NCBI RefSeq assembly: GCF_018698455.1
Contig: NZ_JABIOQ010000024.1
Span: forward strand, 1-64,000
Direction of reading: 5' to 3'
DNA: 64,000 bases
Source of the DNA: Sulfurimonas sp.
GTDB taxonomy: Bacteria > Campylobacterota > Campylobacteria > Campylobacterales > Sulfurimonadaceae
Shown here: piece after piece, positions 7,939 through 17,315 of the stretch
Layout of the letters: each line of letters opens with the position of its first letter
How positions within the stretch are numbered: the stretch's first letter is position 1
Notes under the pieces: generated by a model
What the model was told of the DNA's origin: nothing
What the model saw: only the letters and a program-made list of their open reading frames with translations
Databases searched by the model: none
Made by a program: the position numbers and the translations under genes

Positions 7939-9671
7939 CCTTTTGCCACCTTTAAAATTTCTTCAACACTTGTTATGCCATCAAGTGCTTTTTGTAAACC
8001 ATTTTGAAATATATCAACAAAACCATCTGCTCTAGCTTGTCTTGTCATTTCATCTTTTCCAGCACCCTTTGCTATGAGAGTTGCCATCTCTTCAGTAATC
8101 TCTAGAACCTCACAAATCATCTCTCTTCCTATATATCCACTATCAGAACACTCTTTACAGCCACTACCTTTATAAAACCTACTCCCTACAGGTATATTTC
8201 CACCTATTTCTTCTAAAACTGAAGGAGATAGCTCTTCTTCCTCTTTGCAATGTTTACATATTTTTCTTATAAGGCGCTGTGCTTGAATAGCTACCAGAGC
8301 ACCACTAATAAGATAATGTTCAATTCCCATATCTGCCATACGAGGAATAGCGGATATAGAATCATTTGTATGCAAGGTAGATATAACCATATGCCCAGTA
8401 AGTGCGGCTTTTATCGCTATTTCTAGGGTTTCTTGGTCACGAATCTCTCCAATCATTATCTTATCTGGATCTTGACGAAGTATAGAACGTAGCGCATCTG
8501 AGAAACTTAAACCGACTTTAGCATTTACTTGAACTTGTTGAATTAGATTCATTCTATACTCAACAGGGTCTTCAACTGTAATCACTTTATCTTCAACATT
8601 TCTTAGTTCATTTAAAGCACCATATAAAGTCGTTGTCTTACCCGAACCTGTTGGACCTGTAACCAAAATAATTCCATATGGAGACTTTAGACCCTTAAGA
8701 AGTTTATGATAACTATCAGAGTCCATACCAGCATCTTCAAGTTTTACAAGAGCTTTTTCTTTATCAAGAACACGCATTACAATGGACTCACCATAAAGAA
8801 TAGGCAATGTAGATATACGGAAATCATATTCTCTAGCTCCTACGGCTGTAGAAAAACGTCCATCCTGTGGCTTTCTTTTTTCGGCTATGTCAAGATTCGC
8901 TAAAAGTTTGAGTCTGGATGCTAGAGGAGGATAAATAGATTTTTCAAAAATAAACATTTCTACAAGTTTTCCGTCAACACGTCCTCGTACAACACAGTTT
9001 TTCTCTGTTGGTTCTACATGAACATCACTTGCTCTAGATGTTATACAAGTCTTTAAAACAACATCTATAAGTAAAAGAATAGAAGAAGCTGCTTGCTGTT
9101 CTTCTATTGTATTAATTGACTGAAGTTCATCCTGTACTTTTTGTACTAGACCTTTTACACTCTCTTTGAGGCCTATTTTGTAAAGGAATGAAGAAATTTG
9201 CTTTTTTGTAGAGAGTGCAATTTTTATAATTTTTCTAGGAAATAGTCTCTGCATCGCTTCTTCAGCTTCAATATTAAGAGGGTCATTAAAGGCGAATGTG
9301 ACACTCATATCGTCATGTGATACGGGAATAGCATTGTGCTTTTGAAGTTGTGCTAATGGTATTTTATCTGTTAGATGATAATCCATATCTATAGTATCTA
9401 AATCGATAAATAAAAGGTCAAGTTCATTTGCAAGTTTTTCTAAAACAACTTTTTCATATATATAATCATAATTGTCAATTATTGAGAGGTCATATACTCC
9501 ATCACGTACTTTTTGAACAATGTAGCGCACAAGTCTATCCATAGGCATAAATCCAGACAGTGTTATGTCTCTAAGAACTAGGTTTTCACTTATGCCTTTT
9601 GATAAAAGTCTATCAACTTGTCCTTTCATAATGGAACCATCAGCGAGTAAGTCTGTAGTTATTCTATCCAT
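7935..9671 (-). CDS. Type II secretion / type IV pilus assembly ATPase (GspE/PilB family)
   Basis: A 578-residue hexameric AAA-type assembly ATPase. Walker A is GPTGSGKTTTLYG near residue 340, the Asp box is VEDPVEYR, Walker B is DKIMIGEIRDQETLE near 405, and the His box is STLHTND. A zinc-type CxxC...CxxC pair (CKHC and CKEC, near 470 and 510) is present as in GspE and PilB. The N-terminal region lacks a clear MshEN c-di-GMP repeat, which I would have looked for in an MshE. AGGAG precedes ATG 9671. Confidence 0.92.
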   Translation of the reverse strand: MDRITTDLLADGSIMKGQVDRLLSKGISENLVLRDITLSGFMPMDRLVRYIVQKVRDGVYDLSIIDNYDYIYEKVVLEKLANELDLLFIDLDTIDMDYHLTDKIPLAQLQKHNAIPVSHDDMSVTFAFNDPLNIEAEEAMQRLFPRKIIKIALSTKKQISSFLYKIGLKESVKGLVQKVQDELQSINTIEEQQAASSILLLIDVVLKTCITSRASDVHVEPTEKNCVVRGRVDGKLVEMFIFEKSIYPPLASRLKLLANLDIAEKRKPQDGRFSTAVGAREYDFRISTLPILYGESIVMRVLDKEKALVKLEDAGMDSDSYHKLLKGLKSPYGIILVTGPTGSGKTTTLYGALNELRNVEDKVITVEDPVEYRMNLIQQVQVNAKVGLSFSDALRSILRQDPDKIMIGEIRDQETLEIAIKAALTGHMVISTLHTNDSISAIPRMADMGIEHYLISGALVAIQAQRLIRKICKHCKEEEELSPSVLEEIGGNIPVGSRFYKGSGCKECSDSGYIGREMICEVLEITEEMATLIAKGAGKDEMTRQARADGFVDIFQNGLQKALDGITSVEEILKVAKG

Positions 9672-9683
9672 GAGAGCTCCTAT

Positions 9684-10226
9684 TTACCAGTATATGTGGC
9701 GTTTAATACTTATTGTATCATAAAACTCTTCTATGACCATTTTATTTAATTTAGAATTCTTTACAAGATAAAGTTTATAGGTTAGTTTGCTCTCTTGTAA
9801 ATCTTGAAATAGATAAAAATCCCTTGGATCATGCTTGCCTATTTTAGAATAGAAATCAAATACTTTTGATAAAACATAGTCTGTAGTAGGTAATGAAAAT
9901 TCAGATAAATCATAATTGTCAACTAGAGCATGATAGAGAAGTTTTTTCTGCATTAATATAATTGAAAAGTAAGCAGAATTCGCACGAGCTTCTTTGGAGA
10001 CCTTTAAAAGAGCTATCGGTTTAGATAACCTATCGATATAGTCAGAATTTAAACAGGAAAAAGCATATAGAGATATAAACTCTTCATCTTTATTATGATT
10101 AGAAAAGTTTTCAAATCCAAGAGTACAGACAGCTTCATATTTGTTGTTTTGGTAAAGATCAAACATCTTTTGTTTAATATCTGCATATAAACTGAGAGTT
10201 AAAAATAACATAATTATGATTTTCAT
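9684..10226 (-). CDS. Secreted hypothetical protein in the pilus/T2SS cluster
   Basis: A 180-residue protein with an N-terminal signal-like stretch (MKIIIMLFLTLSLYA) and then a mainly helical body with several tyrosines and paired cysteines (near residues 34 and 58). I do not recognise the family. It lies between the TPR protein and the GspE-type ATPase and overlaps the TPR gene by 4 bases, so it is probably a periplasmic part of the same machine. It may be a lineage-specific counterpart of the poorly conserved MSHA accessory proteins. Confidence 0.55.
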   Translation of the reverse strand: MKIIIMLFLTLSLYADIKQKMFDLYQNNKYEAVCTLGFENFSNHNKDEEFISLYAFSCLNSDYIDRLSKPIALLKVSKEARANSAYFSIILMQKKLLYHALVDNYDLSEFSLPTTDYVLSKVFDFYSKIGKHDPRDFYLFQDLQESKLTYKLYLVKNSKLNKMVIEEFYDTISIKRHIYW

Positions 10227-10993
10227 TTAAATTTTCCTGATTGAATTTCTTTTCTAAGTATTTTTGCTGAATTGGAATGAGAGTGTTCTATATACTGCTT
10301 TAAGATATCAAGAGCCTTATCTTTATTTCCAAGTTTTACTAAGGACTTAGTAAATATAATCCAACTATCATCTATATCTTTATTAATTTCATTTGTAATT
10401 AATGCATAATTATATGCTTGTTTATAGTTTCCGAGTTCATAATATTTTTTTGCAATAAAGAGACTTAGTACTGGATTATTGTTCTTTTTAAAGCGTTTAA
10501 TAATATCATATATATCTTTTTGTGTATTTTTTCTTTCTATATTTATTGTTTTGTCTATATCTTTTTTTGACTCCTGTGGCAATTCTTCTATATTATCTTG
10601 AATGATTTTCTTTCTTTTAGCATGTTTAGTCTCTTCCTTGGGCCTAATATCAGAAATATGAGGTCTCTGGATACTCTTAACTGTTGGTCTATGTAGCTGA
10701 GAGGCATTTTGCATTTTTTTCATAAAATCTAAAGAAGGTAATAACTGAACCTTTTTATTATCTTCAACAAGTATATGAGGTGAAGGCTTTATCTGTACTA
10801 TTTCTTTTTTTGGATTTGGTTTACTCTTTATAATAGATGTTTGTATATTTGTACTTGACTTTTCCATATCAAATTTGAAAAAGTAAACGATAAGAATAAT
10901 AATAAGTAAACTAAGTGAAATTATTAGATAAGGAATATAAGATTTTATTTTATATTGTAACCATTGTTTTTCAAGTTCAGTAGTATTAAACAT
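10223..10993 (-). CDS. Membrane-anchored TPR protein, MshN-like
   Basis: A 256-residue protein with a short cytoplasmic N-terminus, one membrane helix near residues 19-39, a lysine- and proline-rich linker (about 45-165), and a C-terminal region of tetratricopeptide type (ALITNEINKDIDDSWIIFTK, then LGNKDKALDILKQYI). MshN in MSHA clusters has the same layout of membrane anchor plus TPR and follows the MshM ATPase, as here. It overlaps the ATPase gene by 8 bases. The assignment rests mainly on layout and position. Confidence 0.6.
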   Translation of the reverse strand: MFNTTELEKQWLQYKIKSYIPYLIISLSLLIIILIVYFFKFDMEKSSTNIQTSIIKSKPNPKKEIVQIKPSPHILVEDNKKVQLLPSLDFMKKMQNASQLHRPTVKSIQRPHISDIRPKEETKHAKRKKIIQDNIEELPQESKKDIDKTINIERKNTQKDIYDIIKRFKKNNNPVLSLFIAKKYYELGNYKQAYNYALITNEINKDIDDSWIIFTKSLVKLGNKDKALDILKQYIEHSHSNSAKILRKEIQSGKFK

Positions 10994-11804
10994 TTATTAA
11001 CCCTGTATGAATTGCTGACATTTCTATCATCTTTATTGAAATATAATTTGTTTTAAGTGCAGATACTTTATTCTCTTTTTCATAAACTGTGTATAAGTCA
11101 AATAGTGTATAAAGAAGTTTATTCGTATCCCTATAGTTTCCGTTTGTAAGACTATGAATTCTATTTACTGCTTTGGTTGTAAACATATGAACACTATCAA
11201 AGCAGTTAGCTTGCATAAGTTTCTTTTGAATGTACATTTTAAGTTCTTCACTTGTTGCATTTTGAAGTTCAATGGTTTCCCATATTCTTGTCTGAAAATG
11301 CTCTTTAGCAATAATGTCTTCTTTTTCAGTTTTATGAAGAGTAATTAAGAATTTAACTTTTCTGGTATCTGAGACTAGACGAATCTTTTCCATCAAGTTT
11401 TGTGAGTATAGTTGTGCTTCATCAAGAATAATTATTGGAGTTTCCTTTGAATCTTCTTCTTCTTTATGTTTAACAATAGCCATAAATTGTGTAAAATTGA
11501 GTTCTGCATCATGCTTTATCTTGAAAATATCTTGTGCAAGAGTTTTATAGAATTCACTTTCATCTAAAATAGGTGTTGAATAGAGATATACTTCTTGGGA
11601 TTGTCGTAAGTCGTTATAGAGTTTTGATAAGAACATACTCTTACCAGTACCTGGCTTACCGTAGAAGAGAATCATTTTAAGAGGTTTACTAATAGAATCT
11701 CTCAAGGATTGATAAATAACCGATACTCGATCTAATTGTATGTAGTCTTTATTATTTATAACATCTAAAAAAACATTTTTAGAGTTAAGAAAGATGTTAT
11801 CCAT
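10986..11804 (-). CDS. AAA ATPase of the ExeA/MshM type
   Basis: A 272-residue P-loop ATPase. Walker A is GKPGTGKSMFL near residue 49 and Walker B is PIIILDEAQL near 123; R residues follow in the expected sensor region. ExeA and MshM proteins couple ATP hydrolysis to secretin or pilus assembly at the cell wall. No C-terminal peptidoglycan-binding domain is present, so it matches MshM better than full-length ExeA. It begins 6 bases after the secretin gene. Confidence 0.8.
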   Translation of the reverse strand: MDNIFLNSKNVFLDVINNKDYIQLDRVSVIYQSLRDSISKPLKMILFYGKPGTGKSMFLSKLYNDLRQSQEVYLYSTPILDESEFYKTLAQDIFKIKHDAELNFTQFMAIVKHKEEEDSKETPIIILDEAQLYSQNLMEKIRLVSDTRKVKFLITLHKTEKEDIIAKEHFQTRIWETIELQNATSEELKMYIQKKLMQANCFDSVHMFTTKAVNRIHSLTNGNYRDTNKLLYTLFDLYTVYEKENKVSALKTNYISIKMIEMSAIHTGLINV

Positions 11805-11810
11805 ATAGTG

Positions 11811-13403
11811 TTATTTCGATTTAGAATCTTCTACTGTTTTCTTAGTAGAAGGTTCTGCCCCAGTTAAGAGATTATCTTTATATCCAGTATAACCTAGATC
11901 ACTAAGAGAAATTGATTGCTTCTCTTTATCTATGATATGTGGTTCAATAACTATAACTAACTCTTCAACTTGCTTAATCTTTTCTTCATATTTAAAAAGA
12001 TAACTTACAACTGGGATACTTCCAAGAAGGGGTATCTGATTTGATTTATTTGTATACTTAGTATTAATAAGTCCACCAAGAATGACTCTATTACCGTCCT
12101 TAACTGTTACAACAGAAGATAGTTGACGACGATTTAAGTCGGGAGGCATTGTTCTATCTGAGTTATCAGTTCCAGATATATCTTGAGTTGTTTCAGAAAG
12201 TGAAGGGTTTATTTTTAGAGTAATTGTTTTGTCATCAGCTATTTCAGGTGTTATTGTAAGAAGTACGCCTGCAAATACTGATTGAACATTTTCATTAGCA
12301 CTTTGCGCACCAGCACCAGTACCACCAGCAAGAGTTTCCGTACTTGATATTTTATAAAAGAATTCGGTACCAGCAGTAATAAGTGCTGGTTGGTTATTAA
12401 GAGTTAAGACCTTAGGATTGGATATTGAACTTACTTCACCTTGTGTTTTTAAAAACTTAACAACTTGGTTTAAGCTTATACCAGCTTTAACATTTACAAC
12501 ACTTGCAACTCTGTCAACGGTACTAGCGGCAATAGCTGCAAAACTTCCATCTGTACCTACTTCTGCATTGTGAGTACTTACGAAGTCTGCTCCTATTTCT
12601 ACATTTTGTAGTTGATATAGCTGCTGCCAATCAATACCTGTAGTTTTAGTATCACTCATTGTTACAGACAAAAGTTGCACATCTATTAGAACCTGAAGTT
12701 GTACTTTTTCTTGTAACTTTTGTAAATATGATGCAAGGCGTTTCATCTGTTTAGTTGTAGCAGTAACAGTAACAAGGCCTGCATTTTTATTTATTATAGG
12801 TGCTTCGGCCTTATATAAATCGTGGGGACGATTAAGGATACTTTGAAATTCTAAGTCAAGTTCTTGCCAAAACTTCACTTCATCAGTACTCTCTATTTTT
12901 ATACCAGTCTCTGATTTAGAAGTTCCTCCCCCAGTAGATTCCTGCCCAGGTGTAGGAGCTACAACACCCGCAGCCAACTCACCCATTAAACTTGCTGTAG
13001 TTGCTGAACTTAGAGTTACATCAGTTGTACCAGTACTTTTTCTTTGGGATAGAATATAGTCTATTTCAAATACTTTAGTTGTTAGGTAAGATACTTTAAG
13101 TAGGTTGTTATTTAATGTATATGAAAGGTTGTTCTCTAGTAAGATAATATCTAGAACTTCATCTATTGTTAAGTTTTTAAGGTTCGTTTTATTTAGTGTT
13201 GTAGTTAAATATTTTTCGGCAATAGGATCAGTTATAATAATACTAAATCCACATTCATCACTCAGTTGATCAACAAAGTCTATTATTTTAGTGTCTTTTG
13301 CGGAACTAATACTAAATAGTTCGTAAGAACAGTCAGCAAAACTACTTGTTGATAATAGTAACGCTAACATTGTCGAGTAAATTGATGGTTTTAAATATTT
13401 CAT
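11811..13403 (-). CDS. Outer-membrane secretin (MshL/PilQ/GspD family)
   Basis: A 530-residue secretin subunit with a signal peptide (cleavage near residue 24, after SSFA). An STN-type and N-domain region covers about 30-100, and a serine/glycine/threonine-rich linker about 125-170. The secretin core carries VTVKDGNRVILGGLI near 430, IPLLGSIPVVSYLF near 458 and the terminal ELVIVIEPHII. It would form the outer-membrane ring through which a pilus or secreted proteins pass. Length and the MshL-style N-terminus fit an MSHA secretin. Confidence 0.88.
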   Translation of the reverse strand: MKYLKPSIYSTMLALLLSTSSFADCSYELFSISSAKDTKIIDFVDQLSDECGFSIIITDPIAEKYLTTTLNKTNLKNLTIDEVLDIILLENNLSYTLNNNLLKVSYLTTKVFEIDYILSQRKSTGTTDVTLSSATTASLMGELAAGVVAPTPGQESTGGGTSKSETGIKIESTDEVKFWQELDLEFQSILNRPHDLYKAEAPIINKNAGLVTVTATTKQMKRLASYLQKLQEKVQLQVLIDVQLLSVTMSDTKTTGIDWQQLYQLQNVEIGADFVSTHNAEVGTDGSFAAIAASTVDRVASVVNVKAGISLNQVVKFLKTQGEVSSISNPKVLTLNNQPALITAGTEFFYKISSTETLAGGTGAGAQSANENVQSVFAGVLLTITPEIADDKTITLKINPSLSETTQDISGTDNSDRTMPPDLNRRQLSSVVTVKDGNRVILGGLINTKYTNKSNQIPLLGSIPVVSYLFKYEEKIKQVEELVIVIEPHIIDKEKQSISLSDLGYTGYKDNLLTGAEPSTKKTVEDSKSK

Positions 13404-13412
13404 TTTTGAATC

Positions 13413-13838
13413 CTACTTATTTTTGAAATTTAATTTTTTACTATTAGTTTTCACAGATAGTAATAGTTGCTTCTTACTCTTAACTAAGAGAACAGATTTG
13501 GTGCTAATAGTCTTTACTCTGTAGCCATTGACTAAATCACCAGATCTATACCATTTACCGTTAATCATAGCTTTTTTATTTATGACCATAGTAAGAGAAA
13601 TTACTTTAGAAACTTTTTTCACCTTACTTTTAACATTTACTTTACCTTCAACTTTTACCTTGTTTTTAGTTTTTTTCACTAAAAAGATAAAAGGATCTTT
13701 CAATCCAGATACAACATGTTGCTTCATTCCGTTTCTGGGTGGTTTAATAGCTTCTATTTGTTCATTTACCCATGCTAATTCATCACACAAAAGATGTGTA
13801 GAAAGAATCAATGTTAAGATTAATAGTGTTTTTTTCAT
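13413..13838 (-). CDS. PilP/MshK-like periplasmic protein
   Basis: I place the start at ATG 13838 (141 residues); it overlaps the previous stop as TAATG and gives a clean signal peptide (MKKTLLILTLILSTHLLC). An upstream TTG at 13856 is possible but less likely. The motif LKDPF (near residue 46) and a small beta domain with INGKWYRSGDLVNGYRVKTI match PilP- and MshK-type proteins that link the inner-membrane subcomplex to the secretin. The middle is strikingly rich in lysine and valine. It lies just before the secretin gene, as PilP does. Confidence 0.6.
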   Translation of the reverse strand: MKKTLLILTLILSTHLLCDELAWVNEQIEAIKPPRNGMKQHVVSGLKDPFIFLVKKTKNKVKVEGKVNVKSKVKKVSKVISLTMVINKKAMINGKWYRSGDLVNGYRVKTISTKSVLLVKSKKQLLLSVKTNSKKLNFKNK

Positions 13839-14485
13839 TAGTATGTAATCCCCCAAACTGATATATTTAAATCAGAAGTTAACTTTTCATCTGCTTTAAT
13901 ATTTAGCTGATGAATATCAACAACTAGATTACTTTTCTCTAATGAATTAATAAACTGTAAAGTATTTTTATATTTACCAGTTGATTGAACAGTAATATCT
14001 AAAACATGTCCAAATGAACTATTAAGTAAAGCATACTTATTTGTAAAGTTTACTATTTTAACACCATATATTTGAGCATTTTTAGAAATAGAGTCTATAT
14101 ACTCTCCCCAAGCTCTTTCATCATATAATAGTGATGAGATTGTTTCAATCTTTGTCTTGATATAGGCATTGTTGTCTTTATGCACAATAGTTTCAAGGGT
14201 TATCTTTTTTATTTCTTCATCAAGTCGTGTAATGACAGACTCTGGATTGAGTTGTAGATATCTATTGTCATTTATGATTTTTTTATCTAGACTTACAACA
14301 CTTGCTCTTGTCTTTTCAAAGCTAGCGAATGAACTATCCCAAAAAAAGTAATAAGAAAAAGTAAATATAACTGCAACAATCATTGCATAAGTCATATATA
14401 TATCTTTTTGTACTTTTTCTTTAAACATTGCATCTATTGAATGTAAATAGTCTTCTATATTAATATTCATAAAGTTTATTTTCAT
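13838..14485 (-). CDS. PilO/MshJ-like inner-membrane protein
   Basis: A 215-residue bitopic protein with one membrane helix near residues 29-48, a coiled-coil region after it (about 55-100), and a ferredoxin-like C-terminal domain in which YGVKIVNFTNKY and a late TGKYKNTLQFINSLE resemble PilO/GspM. It pairs with the preceding PilM-N-like protein to form the alignment subcomplex. It overlaps both neighbours by 1-4 bases. PilO identity is by layout, size and position rather than a decisive motif. Confidence 0.65.
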   Translation of the reverse strand: MKINFMNINIEDYLHSIDAMFKEKVQKDIYMTYAMIVAVIFTFSYYFFWDSSFASFEKTRASVVSLDKKIINDNRYLQLNPESVITRLDEEIKKITLETIVHKDNNAYIKTKIETISSLLYDERAWGEYIDSISKNAQIYGVKIVNFTNKYALLNSSFGHVLDITVQSTGKYKNTLQFINSLEKSNLVVDIHQLNIKADEKLTSDLNISVWGITY

Positions 14486-16017
14486 AGTATCTCCACCTTT
14501 AATAAACTCAAATATACATGACTATCCTCATCATAATATATCTTTTCTATATTATACTTAAATTTTCCAGAATATTTTTCTGTTAAATGCTCAACTAATT
14601 TTGTGATTTTTCTATCTTTTGAAGAGACTAGGTTTAAATCAAATATTTTTGTTGCATTTGTTTCATTATATGCTAGTGACTCTAGCTTCACACCATATTT
14701 ATTTAAATCTTTTGTTATGCTAGCGAGTAGTTTTCCTTTCATAGGATAATTGACTTTTACATCATGAATTTTGATAAGAGTATTTTTCTTATCTATGTAT
14801 TCTTGTCTCTCAGTATTTAAAAGCGTTAATGCCTTACTTTTGTCGGCTCTTTTATTTTTAATACTTGATTCTCTCGTAATTTTAATATTTCGAACTTCTA
14901 TAGATTCTTGTTTTAGCAACTCTTCTTGAAGTTGCTGTGCATAGTCTAGTGCCCAATATGTAACAGGATATGCAAATGCAAGAGCAAAAGAAGCTGCTGC
15001 TAGAACTATTAACTTACCACTTTCTCTTTTCATAAATGCTGGAGGTCTATGATAGACTGTAAAATTAGATGCATAACGATCATCTTCTGATACAGTTGTA
15101 TATGTATGCATTAGAGCATGAAGCTCATCAACATAGGTGTCATCACTTTCTAAACCATAATCGAAGTGAAAATCACTTGATTTTATATGAAGTTCTACTT
15201 CTAGCATCTCGTCTAGTTTTGTTACAGTTTCTACTTGTGAACCTATGTATACATGCTCAAATTTTTCTATCTCAAAGGCACGTTTTGCATATGTTAAGAC
15301 ATCATTAATATTTGCGAAAAGTTCTTTGTAAAGTCTAATAAAATACTCTTTATACTCACTTTGTGTATCTTTTAAGCTATGTTTTGTAAAGAAATCAAAA
15401 AAGTTTGAATAGTCGATTCTTTCACCATGTATTTCACAAAACCTTTCATGCATATCAATTAGTGAGTACTTAATAGATTTTGTGTAAACGAATTCTTTAT
15501 CACTGTATATAGTGATGAATGCATCATTTTCTTGAATGTAGATAAAACAGTGTACACCATTACTATCAATAATTTCTTTTGAATAAAGAGATTTAATTAA
15601 AAGTGGTGTTGGAATTATAACATCCAAATATTTTACTTTTTCTATACTATTAGTAAATGTTTGCGCTATATCTAAAGGATCAACAATAAAAACATGAAAA
15701 AATCGATTTTCATCATCAAGATTACTAAATGATTCAATGAACTGCATCTGATATTCTACTGCTTGATCTAATGCAAGTTCATCGTAAGCTTTAGAATTAA
15801 TCGCATCATATAAGTCATCATTAGAAATATTTTTACTGATTTCAATTAGTGCTGTCATAAACTCTTTAGTATCGAGATATGATATTACAAATTGATCTTT
15901 AGAAAATTCTGGAGTTGAAGTTTCACTTAAAAAACTAGAGAGACCATTAAAGTATGTTTCTTTATATGGATTAACGGATAGTATACTAGAAAAAGAGTGT
16001 TGTGATTCTGTGCTCAT
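14482..16017 (-). CDS. PilM/PilN-type fused protein (MshI-like)
   Basis: A 511-residue protein. The N-terminal half (about 1-300) is cytoplasmic and would be the PilM/GspL actin-like domain; one membrane helix lies near residues 336-356, followed by a coiled coil and a PilN-like domain (LLASITKDLNKYGVKLESL near 425). This matches MshI, where PilM- and PilN-like parts act in one alignment complex. It is the first pilus gene, 11 bases after the csd4-like gene. The N-terminal half is divergent, so PilM assignment is tentative. Confidence 0.65.
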   Translation of the reverse strand: MSTESQHSFSSILSVNPYKETYFNGLSSFLSETSTPEFSKDQFVISYLDTKEFMTALIEISKNISNDDLYDAINSKAYDELALDQAVEYQMQFIESFSNLDDENRFFHVFIVDPLDIAQTFTNSIEKVKYLDVIIPTPLLIKSLYSKEIIDSNGVHCFIYIQENDAFITIYSDKEFVYTKSIKYSLIDMHERFCEIHGERIDYSNFFDFFTKHSLKDTQSEYKEYFIRLYKELFANINDVLTYAKRAFEIEKFEHVYIGSQVETVTKLDEMLEVELHIKSSDFHFDYGLESDDTYVDELHALMHTYTTVSEDDRYASNFTVYHRPPAFMKRESGKLIVLAAASFALAFAYPVTYWALDYAQQLQEELLKQESIEVRNIKITRESSIKNKRADKSKALTLLNTERQEYIDKKNTLIKIHDVKVNYPMKGKLLASITKDLNKYGVKLESLAYNETNATKIFDLNLVSSKDRKITKLVEHLTEKYSGKFKYNIEKIYYDEDSHVYLSLLKVEIL

Positions 16018-16028
16018 TAATTACAATC

Positions 16029-17315
16029 CTATTTAAAATGAACCATTGACATGGAACAAAATTCATCATTTTTATAAAACTCTATTCTGTAGACTTTATG
16101 ACTCTTGTCAACAGAATAGTAAGGGTTTAAATTATTAAGAGCGATTGTTATTCCACTCTCATTAACAGTACCTTTTGACTTAAAACCAATTACATTTACA
16201 CGGTAATCCTTACTTTTAATAATCTTAAAATTAGTAGTTACATAAAATTCTGAAGCTTTAGGTAGAGAAACTAGTTGTTTATCTACCTTAAGATCGAACT
16301 TTACATCACAATTTTGAGATATATTAAAATATTGAGGCTTTAAAGTGGTAACTTTTTTATTACCAATATAAACCAAATAATTACCTTTTATTTTTTTAAT
16401 CGCACCAAGAGGATGAGAGAAAATAAATTTATTACTCTTTGATTCTATCGGAATAAAGCTTAATTTTTTTTTGATTTTAGATAAATTAATGAAAATATTA
16501 CTATTTATACCTAAAGTTCCATATTTTTTTATTATTTTAGCTATTTCTTTTTCAGTAAGATTAAATTTTCTTATAAAAGTAATTCCCATAATTTTCATAT
16601 ATTCCTCGATTGCTAGGAGTTGATAGAAAACTTTTTGTGTTAAAGAAGATAAATTTTTACTTGTCTCAATGGCAAATGCAGGTTTATTATTTGTAACAGC
16701 AAAATATGTTAAAGAAAGTTGCATTGCTTCATCTTCGTATTTTGTATTTGTATTTTTTACACCGAAACTATGGTGTGCTTTTAAAAGTTTTTTGTTAATG
16801 CTATCACGTACGGTATTAGCAATATTGTTTAGGTTCCCAAATGGTTGATCTTTGCTTAAATCACATTGGTCAATAACACAAGTTTGACCCCATGCATTTG
16901 GATTGAAAATACTTCCTTTATTCTCTTTACGATAAAACCCATGCCCGTCGTGAAGATTTAAAACAAGAGATACTTTTGCCGAAAGAATAATCTTTTTGAT
17001 TTCTTTAATAGTTTGTGCATCTTTGTCACCTTCTCTTAATATAGAGAATTTTCGATTCATATCTCCGTTGACACCGCGTTTATTTTCTCTGATACTATCT
17101 TTATTTAAATTTGGGATTATCCATAGGTTTTTTGAGGTGACTTCATAATGGGTAGCTAAAATTGATGCAGCGAAATAACCACCAGGCTCATCGCCGTGAA
17201 TACCACCAATAACTAAAAGAGTAGTGTTATAATCACTGTTTTCTTTTTTGATAAGTTGAACCTCTCCATATAAAGAGGTAAAAAGAAGTATAAATAAGAT
17301 AAAAAGAAATTTCAT
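16029..17315 (-). CDS. csd4: Zinc carboxypeptidase of the Csd4/Pgp1 type (peptidase M99/M14)
   Basis: A 428-residue secreted protein with a signal peptide (MKFLFILFILLFTSLYG). The zinc motif GGIHGDEPGG lies near residue 37 and the third ligand is in LNLHDGHGF near 120; the substrate-carboxylate arginine is in GVNGDMNRKF near 83. Two beta domains follow the peptidase. Csd4 (H. pylori) and Pgp1 (C. jejuni) remove the last residue of peptidoglycan tripeptides and set helical shape. As I recall, H. pylori Csd4 has Gln as first zinc ligand, while this one has the ordinary His. It abuts the Csd6-like gene. Confidence 0.88.
   Translation of the reverse strand: MKFLFILFILLFTSLYGEVQLIKKENSDYNTTLLVIGGIHGDEPGGYFAASILATHYEVTSKNLWIIPNLNKDSIRENKRGVNGDMNRKFSILREGDKDAQTIKEIKKIILSAKVSLVLNLHDGHGFYRKENKGSIFNPNAWGQTCVIDQCDLSKDQPFGNLNNIANTVRDSINKKLLKAHHSFGVKNTNTKYEDEAMQLSLTYFAVTNNKPAFAIETSKNLSSLTQKVFYQLLAIEEYMKIMGITFIRKFNLTEKEIAKIIKKYGTLGINSNIFINLSKIKKKLSFIPIESKSNKFIFSHPLGAIKKIKGNYLVYIGNKKVTTLKPQYFNISQNCDVKFDLKVDKQLVSLPKASEFYVTTNFKIIKSKDYRVNVIGFKSKGTVNESGITIALNNLNPYYSVDKSHKVYRIEFYKNDEFCSMSMVHFK

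Noticed and set aside
7935-9671. c-di-GMP-binding MshEN repeats in the assembly ATPase
   Set aside because: The N-terminal region does not show the R-L-G-x-x-L and L-P-x-x pattern clearly enough to claim binding.
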